IMG/VR virus record: IMGVR_UViG_3300036900_000028
Location: 1 to 45,633 of that record
Origin: a virus
Strand: one strand, 5' to 3'
Length of the DNA stretch: 45,633 nucleotides
The position numbers and the translations under genes were made by a program. Positions 39,731 through 45,633 of the stretch are shown in pieces (position 1 is the stretch's first letter; each line of letters opens with the position of its first letter). Below the pieces are notes generated by a model that saw nothing but the letters and a program-made list of their open reading frames with translations, was not told where the DNA came from and ran no database searches.

Positions 39731-40357
39731 TCATGCCGCCTCGGCTTCGCTCCTGGTGGCTGCGAAGGCGAGCGTGCAGAGGCACGCGCCTCGGCAGATG
39801 CGGGCACCAACCGGCGGCAGCGTGCCGATGGGCACCCAGCCCCGATCCGATGCGGCGACGCACTCCTCACACCCTTCATCAGAGTGCTGGACGTTCAGCT
39901 CGTACGCCATGCCAGCCAGCGCCATCTCGCGGCGCCTGATGTTCTCGTAGGTGGTGCGGCCGCTATTGGCGTACTGGCGGGCTCTGGCATCAAGGCGGCC
40001 GTTCATGCGCTGCTTCCCGTCAAGCACATCGGCAACCATCTGACGGGCATAGGCGTACTGTTCGCGGATGACGGACCCCACATAGCCCCACCTGCTCTGT
40101 GTCATCTGGTCGCGGCCACCGTAGGCGGCGAGGGCGCTGGCGATCTGGACGCTCTTGATCTCGGTTAGCATGCCGTCGAGGAACTGAGCGGCGTTGATGG
40201 TGCCGGCGCGGAAGTCGGACGAGAGCGTGGCCATGTGCTCGGATGCGAGGCTGACGGTGGCGTCCACAGCGTCGCGGACCTGGCGCTCGCTCACGAACCT
40301 GCCGGTGCTGGAGTCTCGGAAGCGGCCTGCCCGATCGTCGTAGCGGAAGTCAGCCAT
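39731..40357 (-). CDS. MuF/SPP1 gp7-like minor head protein
   Basis: This 208-residue protein starts at ATG 40357, 7 bases after GGAG. It has a helical body and ends with GCEECVAASDRGWVPIGTLP, PVGARICRGACLCTLAF, which is the Cys-rich C-terminal motif of SPP1 gp7/MuF-like head morphogenesis proteins. It is shorter than typical family members and lies before the terminase genes instead of after the portal gene. It may be a truncated or ejected internal protein. The motif supports the call; the position is odd. Confidence 0.65.
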   Translation of the reverse strand: MADFRYDDRAGRFRDSSTGRFVSERQVRDAVDATVSLASEHMATLSSDFRAGTINAAQFLDGMLTEIKSVQIASALAAYGGRDQMTQSRWGYVGSVIREQYAYARQMVADVLDGKQRMNGRLDARARQYANSGRTTYENIRRREMALAGMAYELNVQHSDEGCEECVAASDRGWVPIGTLPPVGARICRGACLCTLAFAATRSEAEAA

Positions 40358-40595
40358 CACGCTTCTCCGTTCGTGCGCTCAGCATCCCTTCGAGGCCGGT
40401 CCCTGCCCGGCGCTGGGCCTCGTTCCAGAGCGCCTCGGCCTTGTCGACGTCGCCCGGCGTGATCTGGGCGGCCACGTTGAGGGCGTGCTCGTTGGGCAGC
40501 GTCGAGGATCGGTGCTCCTCCAGCAAGCGCTCCACCGAGCGAGCGAAACCCGGATCGTCGAGGGGCGTGGCAAGGCGCTTACGGGGTCGCGGCAT
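40350..40595 (-). CDS. Small helical protein, unknown function
   Basis: This 81-residue protein starts at ATG 40595, inside the end of the glycosyltransferase gene, and ends 8 bases inside the next one. PRPRKRLATPLDDPGFARSV, EHALNVAAQITPGDVDKAEA and LWNEAQRRAGTGLEGMLSAR make a basic N-terminus followed by helices. It could be a small DNA-binding or packaging accessory protein. No family is recognised. Confidence 0.6.
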   Translation of the reverse strand: MPRPRKRLATPLDDPGFARSVERLLEEHRSSTLPNEHALNVAAQITPGDVDKAEALWNEAQRRAGTGLEGMLSARTEKRDG

Positions 40596-42153
40596 CTATC
40601 ACCCACTCTTTCCATGCGTCTCTAAAGGCGTTCTCGACACAAGCAGCATACCGCTCGGGCGACGCCATGACGCTGCTGAGGATGGCATCGCGCAGTCGTT
40701 GCCGCTCATATAGCGAAGCCCCACAGAGTGCTGACGAAGCCAAGAGCAGGTAGTCTGTGACCGTCGTAGCCGTCGTGCCGCCAGAGGGATAGACCGTATC
40801 CAGCACTGACGCGCTGAGTCGGCCAGAGACGTAGTCGCCCAGCAGCGTCACCGTGGGCACACCCATCAGGCACGCCTCCAGCGTGGTCACGCCACCGCCG
40901 TGTGGGTAGGGATCGAGGTGGACGTCAATCTCGTTGTACGTGGCCAGATGGATCAGGCGGGTGGTCGAGCCGCGAATGCTCACGCGGTCGGGCGTGACAC
41001 CGAGCGATGCGAGCACGGCCAGCACCCACTCGCGCAAGTCCTGGTTGTTGTACTCGGCAGATTTCAGGATCAACTTAGCCGTTGGCATGCGCCGCAGGAT
41101 CTCAGCCCAGGTCGAAAGCGTGCGCTCGTTGAGCTTGTAGGCCCGGCCGATGTAGCCGAAGGTCGGGTAGCCGTTGCGCTCCATTGGTGGCGGCGCGACC
41201 TCGGGATAGGGCGGGCGCACATCGAAGCCCATCGCTGAGGGTAGGCGGATGATGCGCTCGTGGTACAGGTGCTCATGCTCTGGTGGGATCGTGACGGCAT
41301 CTGAGATCAGATAGTCCATGCAATCAAGGCCGGTCCCCGTCGCGTGACCCCAGCCCGTGATCTGGATCGGTGCGGGCTTGCGCGCGAAGATCAGGAGACG
41401 TCCGCCGGTCGAGAAGCCCGACAGGTCCACTAGAATGTCGATCTGATCGGCACGGATCTGGCGGGCGACGTCCTCGTCGGAGCGGTCCTGGATCGGCACC
41501 CACTGGTCGGCCACGGCCTCGAAGCGCAGCGTCTCCTGGTCGCGCGGGGCAGCCGTGTTGTCGTAGCACCAGGCCTCGAAACGCTCGTGATCGTGGCCGA
41601 ACAGGACCGGACCCCATGCGATCGAGGCGCTGTGGTTGAAGAAGTCGCCCGAGACGTAGCCGATGCGGAGCTTCCGGTCCGGGTCGCGGTCGTTGGTGTG
41701 CGGTGGAGCTGCCGCCGTCAGCGCAGCGCAGTGCATGGCGTTGAAGGCGCGGCGATCAGCGATTCTGAGCGCTGGCGTGGCCTCGGGATGGTGGTCGAGG
41801 GCGAACAGGAGGTTGGTCCAGCTCGTGACATTCATGGGGTCGAGGCGGATGGCCTGACGGTAGGCCGTGATGCCGCCCACATAGTCACGGTTGCTGGAGA
41901 GCACGACGCCGAGGTTCGAGTAGAGACGGCCGGCGGGGGAGATGCGGCAGGCGCGACGCAGTAGAGTGATAGCGGTTGCCGTGTCTCCGCGCTGGTGCAA
42001 GAGCATGGCCAGAAGGCTCAACGCGTCGGGGTTGGCCTGGTCGATGGCGAGCGCCTCAGTGCAGGCTTCCTCAGCCTGTGCGTGGGCGCCGTCGCGGTAC
42101 CATATCTTGGCTTGTTGCAGGAGGATGACGGCATCCTCAGCAGTCAGGGCCAT
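40579..42153 (-). CDS. GT41/SPINDLY-type O-GlcNAc transferase-like enzyme
   Basis: This 524-residue protein starts at ATG 42153 with a purine-rich GGGGGGAAG upstream. Residues 1-120 are TPR repeats (AEEACTEALAIDQANPDALS, AYRQAIRLDPMN). The catalytic part follows: RIGYVSGDFFNHS (His174), DILVDLSGFSTGGRL, APIQITGWGHATGTGLD, MDYLISDAVTIPPEHEHLY, TFGYIGRAYKLNERTLSTW and HLDPYPHGGGVTTLEACLMG, PTVTLLGDYVSGRLSASVL. These match the GT41 fold of O-GlcNAc transferases. It would transfer a sugar to Ser/Thr of a protein. It stands upstream of the head genes, and the virion or host target is unknown. Confidence 0.88.
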   Translation of the reverse strand: MALTAEDAVILLQQAKIWYRDGAHAQAEEACTEALAIDQANPDALSLLAMLLHQRGDTATAITLLRRACRISPAGRLYSNLGVVLSSNRDYVGGITAYRQAIRLDPMNVTSWTNLLFALDHHPEATPALRIADRRAFNAMHCAALTAAAPPHTNDRDPDRKLRIGYVSGDFFNHSASIAWGPVLFGHDHERFEAWCYDNTAAPRDQETLRFEAVADQWVPIQDRSDEDVARQIRADQIDILVDLSGFSTGGRLLIFARKPAPIQITGWGHATGTGLDCMDYLISDAVTIPPEHEHLYHERIIRLPSAMGFDVRPPYPEVAPPPMERNGYPTFGYIGRAYKLNERTLSTWAEILRRMPTAKLILKSAEYNNQDLREWVLAVLASLGVTPDRVSIRGSTTRLIHLATYNEIDVHLDPYPHGGGVTTLEACLMGVPTVTLLGDYVSGRLSASVLDTVYPSGGTTATTVTDYLLLASSALCGASLYERQRLRDAILSSVMASPERYAACVENAFRDAWKEWVIDAATP

Positions 42154-42218
42154 CACTTCCCCCCATCCCCGCCCTGCGGAGGCGCGCTGCTGCTGCTGGC
42201 TGCGCGGTAGGCGCTCAT
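42153..42218 (-). CDS. 21-residue coupling peptide before the glycosyltransferase
   Basis: ATG 42218 overlaps the preceding stop (TGATG), and the TGA 42155-42153 overlaps the start of the glycosyltransferase gene (GTGATG). The product is a Ser/Gly-rich 21-mer (MSAYRAASSSSAPPQGGDGG then K). Its span fills the whole gap between the two genes, so a translational coupling leader is likely; the peptide itself may have no role. Confidence 0.4.
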   Translation of the reverse strand: MSAYRAASSSSAPPQGGDGGK

Positions 42219-42541
42219 CAGTTCTCTCGCTCTCGAAGGTTGATCACGCGCTGTCGGTGACGCTCATACATGCAGACCGGACACCCCGGTGACTTCTCAG
42301 AGCGACGTGCAGGATTGCGCTCGATCAGTCTCCGGTGCCGATCCTCGGTCATGGTCAGGAGATCATCGAGATCAGCGGGCGAGCACCAGCCATGCGCCAT
42401 GTAAACGTGGCCGCACGGCTCGATCAGGCCGTACCCAGAGATCGTCTCGTGATCCTGACGCGGCGCATTCAGGATAGGCGCGAGGAGTTCTCCGAGCCGG
42501 GTCATGCAGCGGTGGAGTCGCTCGTGTGGAGTCTCAGGCAT
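42218..42541 (-). CDS. Small Cys/His protein, possible zinc binder
   Basis: This 107-residue protein starts at ATG 42541 with a strong AGGAGG. CGHVYMAHGWCSP (about residues 43-55) and CPVCMYERHRQR (about 86-97) form a C-H-H-C...C-C cluster. The rest is helical. Such proteins are frequent in the early regions of phages and may bind nucleic acids. No enzyme motif is seen. Confidence 0.6.
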   Translation of the reverse strand: MPETPHERLHRCMTRLGELLAPILNAPRQDHETISGYGLIEPCGHVYMAHGWCSPADLDDLLTMTEDRHRRLIERNPARRSEKSPGCPVCMYERHRQRVINLREREN

Positions 42542-43169
42542 GACTCGCCTCCTGGCCGGGCGCGGGGGCCGCGAGGATGCAGGACGGTTCATGCCCGACA
42601 TCGTCCACCCAGTACTCGCACAGACGGCATAGCCGCGCCTCAGCGTAGCCGTCGTGCGGTGGAACGCGCGGGACGAGCGCATCCCTCAGCCTCTCGACCT
42701 CGACGGCCCTGGCCGCTGCCAGGCGCTCGGCGGCTACGAGACGATCCTGCAACGGAGGCGGTACGGCTGCGAGGGCCTGCTGAGCTTTTGCATGAGCGCA
42801 CCAACTGAAATGCAAGCCACCCCGCGTGGTGGCCACGCAGTCACACTCCATGCTCTCAAGTGCTGCGCGGAACTGCACGACGTGGGCACGCGATTCGGCC
42901 AGGGCTGCCTCAGCCGTGCGCTGGGCACGAACGGCCATGACTCGTTGACGGTTCTCCTCGCTGTATTGTTCGATCCGGTGGATGATCTCGTATTCAGCAC
43001 CGGCCAAGTCGGCCATCACTCGCGCGTTCTCGGCTTCAATGCGTCGGAGGGCTGCCATCGCGGACTCTGGCGAGCCGATGGCATGCACTGCTGCGAGTCG
43101 GATGAGTCTGCGCACAGCCTCGAAGTCATCCGAAGCGGTGTGGGGCGTGGTGGGCTGTTGGCCGGTCAT
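42534..43169 (-). CDS. Helical protein with Cys/His C-terminus
   Basis: This 211-residue protein starts at ATG 43169, overlapping the nuclease stop (ATGA). Residues 15-100 are a long charged helix (RRLIRLAAVHAIGSPESAMA, VMADLAGAEYEIIHRIEQYS). ECDCVATTRGGLHFSWCAH in the middle and CRLCEYWVDDVGHEPSC near the end may bind zinc. The latter resembles a small zinc finger. The role is unknown. Confidence 0.6.
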   Translation of the reverse strand: MTGQQPTTPHTASDDFEAVRRLIRLAAVHAIGSPESAMAALRRIEAENARVMADLAGAEYEIIHRIEQYSEENRQRVMAVRAQRTAEAALAESRAHVVQFRAALESMECDCVATTRGGLHFSWCAHAKAQQALAAVPPPLQDRLVAAERLAAARAVEVERLRDALVPRVPPHDGYAEARLCRLCEYWVDDVGHEPSCILAAPAPGQEASHA

Positions 43170-43642
43170 GTCGGTTCCCCCTCATCAGCAGCGGCGGCGG
43201 CCGTCGGCTCGATGAACCTGTCCCGCAGCGATTCCCACTCACTCGGCCTGACGATGCGCGCGTCCACGCCGGGCACCGTGGACAGATGCTTGATCGCGAC
43301 GATCTGCTCGGGCCGGACACGGCCCTTCTCGGTCTTCAGCTCCCAGAAGTGCAGCCGGCCCGGCCGGTTCGGATGCCAGAACGTCAGGTCGGGAACACCC
43401 GCGATGGTGCGCTTCATGATCGGGAACACCCACACGATGTAGCCCAGTGAGGTCAGTGTCTGGCGCACATGGCGCTGGAACTCGGCCTCCCGCATCGTGG
43501 CTTTGATGCTCTTGACGATCTGAGCCGTGGGTAAAACGCCGATCCTGCGTTTCTTAGCGCCCCGGAGAGTGGGGGGTGTCCGTTTCGACGTTCCGCCACG
43601 TTTCGGCCGTGTCAGCGCGTCTGTGGACGGTTTAGCGCCCAT
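43166..43642 (-). CDS. VRR-NUC domain nuclease
   Basis: This 158-residue protein starts at ATG 43642, with GGGAG placed 7 bases upstream; ATG 43648 is possible. The N-terminus is basic. The core is a VRR-NUC fold: REAEFQRHVRQTLTSLGYIV, FPIMKRTIAGVPDLTFWHP, LHFWELKTEKGRVRPEQ and a following helix. Asp in GVPDL and Glu/Lys in WELKTEKG are the metal site. Phage VRR-NUC proteins act as Holliday junction resolvases or structure-specific nucleases in recombination or packaging. It lies close to ssb, in line with a DNA-processing role. Confidence 0.85.
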   Translation of the reverse strand: MGAKPSTDALTRPKRGGTSKRTPPTLRGAKKRRIGVLPTAQIVKSIKATMREAEFQRHVRQTLTSLGYIVWVFPIMKRTIAGVPDLTFWHPNRPGRLHFWELKTEKGRVRPEQIVAIKHLSTVPGVDARIVRPSEWESLRDRFIEPTAAAAADEGEPT

Positions 43643-43811
43643 CTGCATGCTCCCTCACCGTGCGCTCGGCCTCCGCGAGGGCCGCTCTCTGATCCAGCCG
43701 TGCAGACGCGCGGGCTCTGGCAGTGGCCTCGCGTGCCTCCCAACGCTCGCGGGGCGTGAGTGGCTCGGGCGTGATCCAGCGGGTGGAGATGCCGCCGTCG
43801 TGGGCGTTCAT
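43632..43811 (-). CDS. 59-residue charged helical protein
   Basis: The ATG at 43811 overlaps the previous stop (ATGA), and the frame ends in TAA 43634-43632 inside the nuclease gene start. The product has NAHDGGISTRWITPEPLTPR, then a long Ala/Arg/Glu helix (ERWEAREATARARASARLDQ). It may bind nucleic acid. It is real by its close fit between two genes. Confidence 0.6.
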   Translation of the reverse strand: MNAHDGGISTRWITPEPLTPRERWEAREATARARASARLDQRAALAEAERTVREHADGR

Positions 43812-44191
43812 GACTCGTCCTCCTGCCCGCTGGCGGTGTCGGCGGTGGCTGGCTCCAGGAGTTCAAGTTCTTCGGGGGCGAATATTCCTGCACCCCCGAC
43901 GAGCGGACCCAGAGTCGGATGCACCCACGCCACGGGAGCAGCAAGCCTCATGACGACACCGTGGCCCTGCGGCAGGGGGAAACGCCTCGCCAGGTCTGGG
44001 CATGCGCTCGCGTAATCCACGACCTTCCCCGTGAGTCCTTGGGCAACGTCTGGATGACCACGAACGGGGTTATTGATCCACTCGACCTGACACTCCGCAA
44101 TCGCCCCCGTCACCCGCACCCGATCTCCGACCCGGAACGTCGGACGCGCCGCCATGATCGCCCTGACCGCCGCCTCGACCGTCTGGCTCAT
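43808..44191 (-). CDS. Small SH3-like domain protein
   Basis: This 127-residue protein starts at ATG 44191 (ATGA overlap). A helix (MSQTVEAAVRAIMAARPTF) is followed by RVGDRVRVTG, then AQGLTGKVVDY and HGVVMRLAAPVAWVHPTLG, PEELELLEP, a pattern of SH3/KOW-like beta barrels that bind proteins or nucleic acids. No catalytic residue is visible. Confidence 0.6.
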   Translation of the reverse strand: MSQTVEAAVRAIMAARPTFRVGDRVRVTGAIAECQVEWINNPVRGHPDVAQGLTGKVVDYASACPDLARRFPLPQGHGVVMRLAAPVAWVHPTLGPLVGGAGIFAPEELELLEPATADTASGQEDES

Positions 44192-44358
44192 GGCTTGGGG
44201 TCCGGGTCGGCTGGCTCGTAGCGCTGACAGTCGCACACGTTCGCGCCGAGGTCGTCGATGTCGATGATCCACTGGCACTCACCGTGCGGCCCGTCGTGGT
44301 CGCTGGCCGGGTGGTTGCAGGCGCAGATCCAGAGCGTGCAGACGATCGTGTCACTCAC
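44188..44358 (-). CDS. 56-residue Cys-rich protein
   Basis: The GTG at 44358 overlaps the preceding stop (GTGA), and the TGA is shared with the next ATG (ATGA). VCTLWICACNHPASDHDGPH, then ECQWIIDIDDLGANVCDCQR has six cysteines and three histidines, so it may bind zinc. The partial protein at the left tip of the window has a similar Cys spacing. Confidence 0.6.
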   Translation of the reverse strand: MSDTIVCTLWICACNHPASDHDGPHGECQWIIDIDDLGANVCDCQRYEPADPDPKP

Positions 44359-44627
44359 CGCTCGTCTCCTCTCCGGTCGCCGCCGCCGGGCTCCTGGGCA
44401 GCGCGAGAGGCTGCTTCGAGGCTCTGGCGATGCCGAGCGGTGGCGATGATCGCGTCGCCCAGTGAGATCAGGGCATCGAGGTTATCAGCCCAGATGTCGA
44501 TCTCCTGGGATACATCAGCGGCGTCCGGGTACCACTCCAGACTCCACAGTTGATCGTCTGGAGAGTTGCCGTGGTTGGTGATGGTCATGTCCACTGGCAG
44601 TCGGTCGAAATCAACGGTCACTCTCAC
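44355..44627 (-). CDS. Small acidic protein, unknown function
   Basis: This 90-residue protein starts at GTG 44627, with GGAGAGGAG upstream. The N-terminal half is beta-like (VTVDFDRLPVDMTITNHG, LWSLEWYPDAADVSQEIDIW), and the second half a helix (ALISLGDAIIATARHRQS). The end is basic. No family is recognised. Confidence 0.55.
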   Translation of the reverse strand: MRVTVDFDRLPVDMTITNHGNSPDDQLWSLEWYPDAADVSQEIDIWADNLDALISLGDAIIATARHRQSLEAASRAAQEPGGGDRRGDER

Positions 44628-44630
44628 CGC

Positions 44631-44828
44631 TCAGTCTCCTCTCCGAAGGTCGCCGCCGCGGGCTGGCGCTGCTGCTGGCGGCGGGGTGGTCACCATCGGC
44701 AGGCCGAGGCGCTTCCGGAAGTCACTGCACGGGAGGCAGCCGCACACCGGGCCATGCCCCTCGTCTCGCCGGTGCATCCACAGCCAGCGGCCATCGTCGG
44801 CGTAGTCCTCGATCGGCTCAGCGAGCAC
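44631..44828 (-). CDS. Small Cys-containing protein
   Basis: The likely start is GTG 44828, 6-7 bases after AAGGGG and overlapping the end of the previous gene; longer starts exist. The 65 residues have LAEPIEDYADDGRWLWMHRR and CGCLPCSDFRKRLGLP, then a Pro/Ala end. The Cys triplet may bind metal. The function is unknown. Confidence 0.5.
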   Translation of the reverse strand: MLAEPIEDYADDGRWLWMHRRDEGHGPVCGCLPCSDFRKRLGLPMVTTPPPAAAPARGGDLRRGD

Positions 44829-45234
44829 GACGCGACCCCTTGACCATCGGCTCATGAACACGGAATGTCACCGGCAGCCAGTGCTCTTTCTTGTACCCAG
44901 CCTTCGAGAGCCGCTTCGCGACCGGCAACTTCAGCATGCCGCCGTCGATCATGTAGGTGAGCGACGATGATGGGTATGGCCAGATCCTCTTTTCGCATTG
45001 GAGTTGGTTGATGGCATCGCAGAACGCCTCGCTCATGCCGAGCCAGAGGATCACGTTCGGCGCAATCTCCAGGGCCATCGTGCCCGTCAGATCGAAGTAC
45101 GGCTCCAAGCGACGGCTCAACTCGGTGAAGGTCACGTAGTCGTACTGGCGGATGTAGTCCTCGATGGCGTCGGCGAGACGGCCATCCTTAGCGGCTACTT
45201 CCCATCGTTCCTCGAACGGATCGCGCTGGCTCAT
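44818..45234 (-). CDS. Protein of unknown function next to ssb
   Basis: This 138-residue protein starts at ATG 45234 with TGGAGA upstream. Helical segments (AIEDYIRQYDYVTFTELSRR) are followed by GTMALEIAPNVILWLGMSEA, KRIWPYPSSSLTYMIDGG and a basic end. The layout hints at a winged-helix-like fold (helix, turn, beta hairpin). It lies 13 bases after ssb and may act in DNA metabolism. Confidence 0.6.
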   Translation of the reverse strand: MSQRDPFEERWEVAAKDGRLADAIEDYIRQYDYVTFTELSRRLEPYFDLTGTMALEIAPNVILWLGMSEAFCDAINQLQCEKRIWPYPSSSLTYMIDGGMLKLPVAKRLSKAGYKKEHWLPVTFRVHEPMVKGSRRAR

Positions 45235-45247
45235 GATCGTCTCCAGA

Positions 45248-45633
45248 TCAGAACGGCAACTCGTTTGCGTCGTCCATGCGCTGCGCCTCGGCTGGCGTGA
45301 TCTGGCGTCCCGGAGTTACTGACTGTCGCTGCTCCCCGTCCTGCCGACTGGTCATGAACTCCACGTCGGTGGCGATCAGCTCCAGGCCCGCTTGTGGCTG
45401 GTCTGCGTTGTTCAGCCAGGGCCGTGCTTCGAGCCGCCCGTCCACGTAGACCTTGGTGCCCTTGCGCAGCATCTCCGCGAGCTTCTCGGCGCGAGGTCCA
45501 AAGACCGTGCAGCGAATCCAATCCGTCTTGTCCTGCCAGGTGCCGTCCTGGAGCCGCTCGCGTCCGTTGCTGGCCACGTTGAACCGCAGGATGCTCTTGC
45601 CATCCGCCGAGTAGCGGATCTCTGGGTCGCCGC
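45248..45633 (-). CDS. ssb: Single-stranded DNA-binding protein (5' end outside window)
   Basis: The frame runs off the right edge. The visible residues contain the OB fold of bacterial/phage SSB: GDPEIRYSADGKSILRFNVA, then KTDWIRCTVFGPRAEKLAEM, LRKGTKVYVDGRLEARPW and LELIATDVEFM. The protein ends DDANELPF, the acidic tip with terminal Pro-Phe used by SSBs to bind partner proteins. It protects single-stranded DNA in replication or recombination. A GTG at 45577 lies inside the domain and is not the start. Confidence 0.93.
   Translation of the reverse strand, partial: GDPEIRYSADGKSILRFNVASNGRERLQDGTWQDKTDWIRCTVFGPRAEKLAEMLRKGTKVYVDGRLEARPWLNNADQPQAGLELIATDVEFMTSRQDGEQRQSVTPGRQITPAEAQRMDDANELPF

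Noticed and set aside
1-45633. tRNA genes, integrase or att sites
   Set aside because: No cloverleaf-like segment, recombinase motif or long direct repeat was found by eye; a computed scan would be needed to exclude them.

Overview
The window is a GC-rich stretch of a tailed, siphovirus-like phage or prophage genome. An HK97-type capsid pathway (portal, prohead protease fused to an extra C-terminal domain, major capsid protein), a large terminase, head-tail connectors, a tail tube protein, a frameshifting chaperone pair, a 1677-residue tape measure protein and a lysis cassette identify it. Almost every gene is on the minus strand and reads from right to left. Genes are packed with ATGA, GTGA or TGATG stop/start overlaps. 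GTG and TTG starts are common. No intergenic gap exceeds about 135 bases, and I saw no tRNA, rRNA, CRISPR array, integrase or insertion sequence. The host cannot be fixed from this sequence. Proline/threonine-rich anchored tails, a PQQ-like propeller and the high GC content would fit Chloroflexota, or less likely Actinomycetota, but this is inference.

Layout from right (transcriptionally upstream) to left. 45633-42153: truncated ssb, then a run of small proteins, several with Cys/His clusters, and a VRR-NUC nuclease. 42153-40579: a complete GT41/SPINDLY-type O-GlcNAc transferase-like enzyme. 40595-36239: a MuF/gp7-like minor head protein, an AT-rich intergenic segment, small and large terminase, a 51-residue membrane peptide, portal and a Com-like zinc ribbon. 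36242-33412: a near-consensus promoter, an RNA hairpin that buries the ribosome binding site of the protease, then protease and major capsid protein. 33335-27238: decoration-like proteins, a methyltransferase-glycosyltransferase fusion, head-tail connectors and an unexpected cluster of small membrane proteins. 27263-27134: a promoter followed at once by an intrinsic terminator, together predicting a short RNA. 27105-17052: tail completion, tail tube, chaperones with a probable -1 frameshift, tape measure with a GH73 domain, and a tail hub-like protein. 17044-16355: an HNH endonuclease inserted on the opposite strand with its own, probably leaderless, promoter. 16324-3363: tail and appendage genes, including a Tat-type exported SGNH hydrolase, a PQQ-like propeller and a 2404-residue multi-enzyme fibre. 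3366-2515: an opposite-strand methyltransferase. 2408-368: two small membrane proteins, a two-domain endolysin, a 58-residue protein and a LuxR-type HTH protein. The left tip (1-366) holds plus-strand genes that converge on this operon.

The strongest themes are three. First, three glycan or methyl transfer enzymes sit among virion genes, which suggests modification of phage proteins or of host surface glycans. Second, the tail carries several carbohydrate-active modules. Third, RNA hairpins with promoters stand in front of the protease/capsid block and the tail block, which suggests expression control by attenuation or by ribosome-site masking.
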